Shown one piece after another: positions 6,154 to 10,457 of a stretch of 10,457 bases of DNA. Below the pieces are notes generated by a model. It was not told the DNA's origin, did not search any database, and was given only the letters and a program-made list of their open reading frames with translations. The stretch lies in contig JAQSXQ010000132.1 in NCBI GenBank assembly GCA_029256565.1, positions 1 through 10,457 of the forward strand. Direction: 5' to 3'. Position 1 is the first letter of the stretch. Every line of letters begins with the position of its first letter. The stretch comes from Mycobacterium sp. GTDB lineage: Bacteria; Actinomycetota; Actinomycetes; Mycobacteriales; Mycobacteriaceae. A program made the position numbers and the translations under genes.

Positions 6154-6175
6154 GACGCGGGCATCGACCCGCGTC
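6154..6175 (+). terminator. GC-rich hairpin, candidate terminator without T-tract
   Basis: Arms gacgcggg (6154-6161) and cccgcgtc (6168-6175) form an 8-bp, nearly all G-C stem with a 6-base loop, about 93 bases after the ubiD stop and about 155 before usp. Mycobacterial intrinsic terminators often lack a U-tract, so it may end the ubiD operon, perhaps with the hairpin just before it. No base after the stem confirms this. Confidence 0.4.
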
Positions 6176-6217
6176 ATGGGTACGGTTCATCACCAGTCGC
6201 GCGCGCGCCGATGCCCT

Positions 6218-6294
6218 CCGGTTACCATCGGTGCCGGTAGAACGCTCGCCATCCCGGCGAATCGCACCCCGCTCGCGGGTCGACCGGTTACTGT
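6218..6294 (+). promoter_or_regulatory. possible usp promoter region with repeated CCGGTTAC
   Basis: The octamer CCGGTTAC occurs at 6218-6225 and again at 6284-6291. Each copy runs into a TANNNT-type -10 candidate: TACCAT at 6223-6228 and TACTGT at 6289-6294. The second would give a start near 6301 and a leader of about 30 bases ahead of usp. No matching -35 element is evident for either, so this is a weak call. The rest of 6062-6331 holds the two hairpins and no supported gene. Confidence 0.28.
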
Positions 6295-6331
6295 TTCGGA
6301 TGGCGTTGGAATCGATACTTGGAGGGCATGC

Positions 6332-6775
6332 ATGAGCAGCTACAAGACCGTGGTTGTCGGAACCGACGGCTCGGATTCGTCGCTGCGCGCAGTGGATCGC
6401 GCAGGCGAGATCGCTGCCGGTTCAGGCGCCAAGCTGATCGTCAGTACCGCCTACTTCCCGCAGAACGAAGATGCGCGCGCCGCCGACCTGCTCAAGGACG
6501 AGGGCTACAAGATGTCGGGCAACGCCCCGATCTACGCCATCCTGCGTGAGGCTCGCGACCGTGCCCACGCCGCGGGGGCCACGGACATCGAGGAGAAGGC
6601 CATCGTCGGCGCTCCCGTCGACGCGCTCGTCGAGCTGGCCGAAGACGTGAAGGCCGACCTGCTCGTCGTCGGCAACGTCGGCCTCAGCACGATCGCCGGG
6701 CGTCTGCTCGGGTCGGTGCCTGCCAACGTCGCGCGCCGGTCGAAGACCGACGTGCTCATCGTCCACACGTCCTGA
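6332..6775 (+). CDS. universal stress protein, Rv1636/TB15.3-like
   Basis: Single-domain UspA-family protein of 147 residues, close in length and sequence to M. tuberculosis Rv1636 (TB15.3) as I recall it; mycobacterial orthologues are known to bind cAMP as well as ATP. The N-terminus carries the family's VVVGTDGSDSS at about 7-17. The nucleotide-binding motif G-2x-G-9x-G(S/T) is complete: Gly114, Gly117, Gly127 and Ser128. The motif GAPVDALVELA is also typical. The ATG at 6332 has a strong GGAGG (6321-6325) six bases upstream. The protein is soluble, with no signal peptide, and such proteins usually act as dimers. It converges on the DUF427 gene with only 9 bases between the stops. The neighbours to the right (MBL hydrolase, uvrA) match the M. 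tuberculosis order, so this is an orthologous position and the left border of the conserved block. Confidence 0.95.
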   Translation: MSSYKTVVVGTDGSDSSLRAVDRAGEIAAGSGAKLIVSTAYFPQNEDARAADLLKDEGYKMSGNAPIYAILREARDRAHAAGATDIEEKAIVGAPVDALVELAEDVKADLLVVGNVGLSTIAGRLLGSVPANVARRSKTDVLIVHTS

Positions 6776-6784
6776 TCCGGCGGG

Positions 6785-7285
6785 CTACCAGCCCATCGAT
6801 CCCGGGATGCCCTTGAACGGGCCGACCACCCAGCTGGTGATCCAGCCCCCGTAGAACCCGCCGGGCTGTGACTGGACCTGCTCACCGTTGACGGTACAGC
6901 GGTCGGTCTGCGCCGCCATCACGGCGATCGCTCCGGCCAGCGGCTCGAACCCGCGGGTCGGCGAGTGGTACGTCCATCCGGCGCGCGACGCCGTGCGCGT
7001 CGGGGTCACCAGGTCGTAGTAGCTGGCCTGACCCTTCCACTCGCACCACGACGAGCCGTCGGTCTCGCGGAGCACGCCCTCGGCGAATGCCGAGGCGGGC
7101 AGGTAGTAGGTCGGCGGGTGACTCGTCTCGAGCACCCGCCAGCCACGCTCGGTGGAGGCGACGGTCTGACCGCCCAGCTCCACGGTGATCGAGCCGCGGA
7201 ACTCCTCGAGGCGGGGCGGTCGTGGGTAATCCCACACCGATTCCTGACCGGGTCCGGGCTTGTCGGGGGTCGGCCAGCCGCTCAC
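6785..7285 (-). CDS. DUF427 domain protein
   Basis: Protein of 166 residues made of one DUF427 domain. Family hallmarks are visible in order: VWDYPRPPRLE (17-27), VLETSHPPTYYLP (51-63), CEWKGQASYYDL (81-92), WTYHSPT (104-110), CTVNGEQV (130-137) and the C-terminal PGGFYGGWITS followed by VVGPFKG. It is rich in Trp and Tyr. The family is common in actinobacteria and fungi, and I know of no established reaction for it. The GTG at 7285 overlaps the stop of the MBL gene by 4 bases (GTGA); a GTG one codon earlier (7288) is equally possible. GGGAG at 7298-7294 lies 8 bases upstream, within the MBL coding sequence. The overlap means coupled translation, so it may work on the same metabolite as the hydrolase. 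As I recall, M. tuberculosis lacks a gene between Rv1636 and Rv1637c, so this would be an extra gene in an otherwise conserved block. Confidence 0.9.
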   Translation of the reverse strand: MSGWPTPDKPGPGQESVWDYPRPPRLEEFRGSITVELGGQTVASTERGWRVLETSHPPTYYLPASAFAEGVLRETDGSSWCEWKGQASYYDLVTPTRTASRAGWTYHSPTRGFEPLAGAIAVMAAQTDRCTVNGEQVQSQPGGFYGGWITSWVVGPFKGIPGSMGW

Positions 7286-7971
7286 CACCCACGCTCCCGC
7301 CACTCGTCGAGGTGCGGGCGTTCCGCCCCGACGGTGGTGTCGTCCCCGTGGCCGGGGTAGACGACCGTGGAATCGGGATAGACGTCGAACACCTTGGCGC
7401 TGACGTCGCCGAGGAGTCGCTCGAAGTCGCCGTCCCGCCAGGTCTTGCCGACGCCGCCGGGGAAGAGGCAGTCGCCGGTGAACAGCTGTACGACGCCCCC
7501 GGTCGCGTCTCCGCCGAGCGCGAGGGCGATCGATCCCTCGGTGTGTCCCTGCAGGTGGACGACGTCGAAGACGAGGTCGCCGATCTCGACGGTGTCGCCG
7601 TCGGCCAGCAGGCGGTCGGGTCGAACGGGCAGCGGCTCCGCGTCGAGTTGGTGCGCGGCGGTCGGCGCACCGGTCTTGCCGGCGACCTCCTCGAGGGCGA
7701 ACCAGTGGTCGGGATGCTGGTGCGTCGTCACGATCAGCGACAGCTTCGGGGCGTAGGCCGCGACGAGGTCGAGCAGGACGTTCGCATCGTTGGCGGCATC
7801 GATGAGTAGGGTCTCGCCGGTTCGGGAACACGTGACCAGGTAGGCGTTGTTGTCCATCTGGCCCACCGAAGCCTTGACGATGGTTGCGCCGGGCAGGCTG
7901 CGGCGCGCTGCGGCGCCGGGATCGACGTGGCCGGTGTAGTCGTCGGTGACCAAGATGTGTGAGCCAGTCAT
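7282..7971 (-). CDS. metallo-beta-lactamase-fold hydrolase (glyoxalase II-like), Rv1637c-like
   Basis: Protein of 229 residues with a complete two-metal MBL site: the HxHxDH motif as His84, His86, Asp88 and His89 in THQHPDHW, then His143 in LQGHTEGS, Asp167 in FTGDCLFPGG and His208 in YPGHGDD. This pattern and the length are typical of the glyoxalase II-like branch, which hydrolyses thioesters, but related enzymes act on many substrates and the actual one is unknown. The ATG at 7971 is chosen because the family's first strands begin soon after it, and a TACCGT -10 element sits seven bases upstream, fitting a leaderless mRNA. An ATG at 8019 would add 16 residues but would lie inside the divergent promoter region. 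It is divergent from uvrA and overlaps the DUF427 start by 4 bases. The position matches M. tuberculosis Rv1637c. Confidence 0.92.
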   Translation of the reverse strand: MTGSHILVTDDYTGHVDPGAAARRSLPGATIVKASVGQMDNNAYLVTCSRTGETLLIDAANDANVLLDLVAAYAPKLSLIVTTHQHPDHWFALEEVAGKTGAPTAAHQLDAEPLPVRPDRLLADGDTVEIGDLVFDVVHLQGHTEGSIALALGGDATGGVVQLFTGDCLFPGGVGKTWRDGDFERLLGDVSAKVFDVYPDSTVVYPGHGDDTTVGAERPHLDEWRERGW

Positions 7972-7978
7972 GGGGGCC

Positions 7979-8008
7979 ACGGTATCGGGCTCGGCTGAGA
8001 CTTGTCGG
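7979..8008 (-). promoter_or_regulatory. candidate leaderless promoter of the MBL gene
   Basis: On the minus strand a -10 TACCGT (7984-7979) fits TANNNT and ends seven bases before the ATG at 7971, so transcription could begin at the A of the start codon. An 18-base spacer separates it from CCGACA (8008-8003), which matches the -35 TTGACA at four of six bases. There is no Shine-Dalgarno sequence, as expected for a leaderless mRNA. Confidence 0.42.
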
Positions 8009-8024
8009 AGGGTGCACATAGCAT
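8002..8024 (+). promoter_or_regulatory. PafBC-type (RecA-independent) DNA-damage promoter of uvrA
   Basis: TTGTCGGAG (8002-8010), an 8-base spacer and TAGCAT (8019-8024) match the mycobacterial RecA-independent damage promoter consensus TTGTCRGTG-N8-TANNNT with one mismatch (A for T at the eighth base) and exact spacing. Transcription would start near 8031, giving a leader of about 50 bases. No LexA box (TCGAAC-N4-GTTCGA) is seen between 7972 and 8082. This fits PafBC control and not classical SOS control of uvrA. Confidence 0.65.
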
Positions 8025-8082
8025 GGGCGCCGGACGGCTTTCTGCGATGTAGGAAGCGGTATGGGACCAGGAAAGGGATCAG

Positions 8083-10457
<2,375 letters not shown>

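Noticed and set aside
6176..6331. In-frame extension of usp to an upstream start.
   Set aside because: The added residues do not resemble the family, and GGAGG lies six bases before the ATG at 6332, which gives the expected MSSYKTVVVGTDG start.
7286..8017. Extension of the DUF427 frame to 8017, giving a 410-residue protein.
   Set aside because: The extra part is an Arg/Pro-rich shadow of the MBL gene. The family begins close to the GTG at 7285, which also has an SD and overlaps the MBL stop.

Overview
The window is GC-rich, tightly packed DNA from an actinobacterium, most likely a Mycobacterium/Mycolicibacterium. The right-hand block has the order universal stress protein (usp) – metallo-beta-lactamase (MBL) hydrolase – uvrA. 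From memory this matches the M. tuberculosis order Rv1636 – Rv1637c – uvrA (Rv1638), and the stress protein and UvrA sequences are close to the mycobacterial versions. GTG/TTG starts, one likely leaderless gene and a RecA-independent DNA-damage promoter motif fit the same group.

Layout, left to right. (1) 2-364, +: the C-terminal end of a Pro/Ala-rich protein that begins before the window. (2) 392-1243, +: a TesB-type (double-hotdog) acyl-CoA thioesterase. (3) 1256-2374, -: UbiX-type flavin prenyltransferase and, directly upstream of it, a small TIGR02444/DUF2390-like protein; their coding sequences are 3 bases apart. (4) 2375-2466: a divergent promoter region with two short inverted repeats. 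(5) 2467-6061, +: UbiD-like decarboxylase – SRPBCC ligand-binding-fold protein – second, longer UbiD-like decarboxylase. The second UbiD ends in a perfect 72-bp tandem duplication. (6) 6062-6331: non-coding, with two hairpins and a possible usp promoter. (7) 6332-6775, +: cAMP-binding-type universal stress protein. (8) 6785-7971, -: an MBL-fold hydrolase followed by a DUF427 protein with a 4-base overlap. (9) 7972-8082: a divergent promoter region with a PafBC-type motif for uvrA. (10) 8083 to the window end, +: UvrA, cut at codon 791.

How the genes may work together. UbiX makes prenylated FMN (prFMN), the cofactor that UbiD enzymes need for reversible decarboxylation of aromatic or alpha,beta-unsaturated acids. 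Mycobacteria use menaquinone made by the Men route and do not make ubiquinone. The divergent UbiX-DUF2390 / UbiD-SRPBCC-UbiD block is therefore better read as an accessory, probably catabolic, (de)carboxylation module. Two different UbiD paralogues, both with an intact Arg/Glu/Glu set and with an SRPBCC protein between them, make this the most interesting part of the window. Its substrate cannot be read from the sequence. The right-hand block is conserved housekeeping and DNA-repair DNA. The accessory block sits where M. tuberculosis, as I recall, has unrelated genes upstream of Rv1636.
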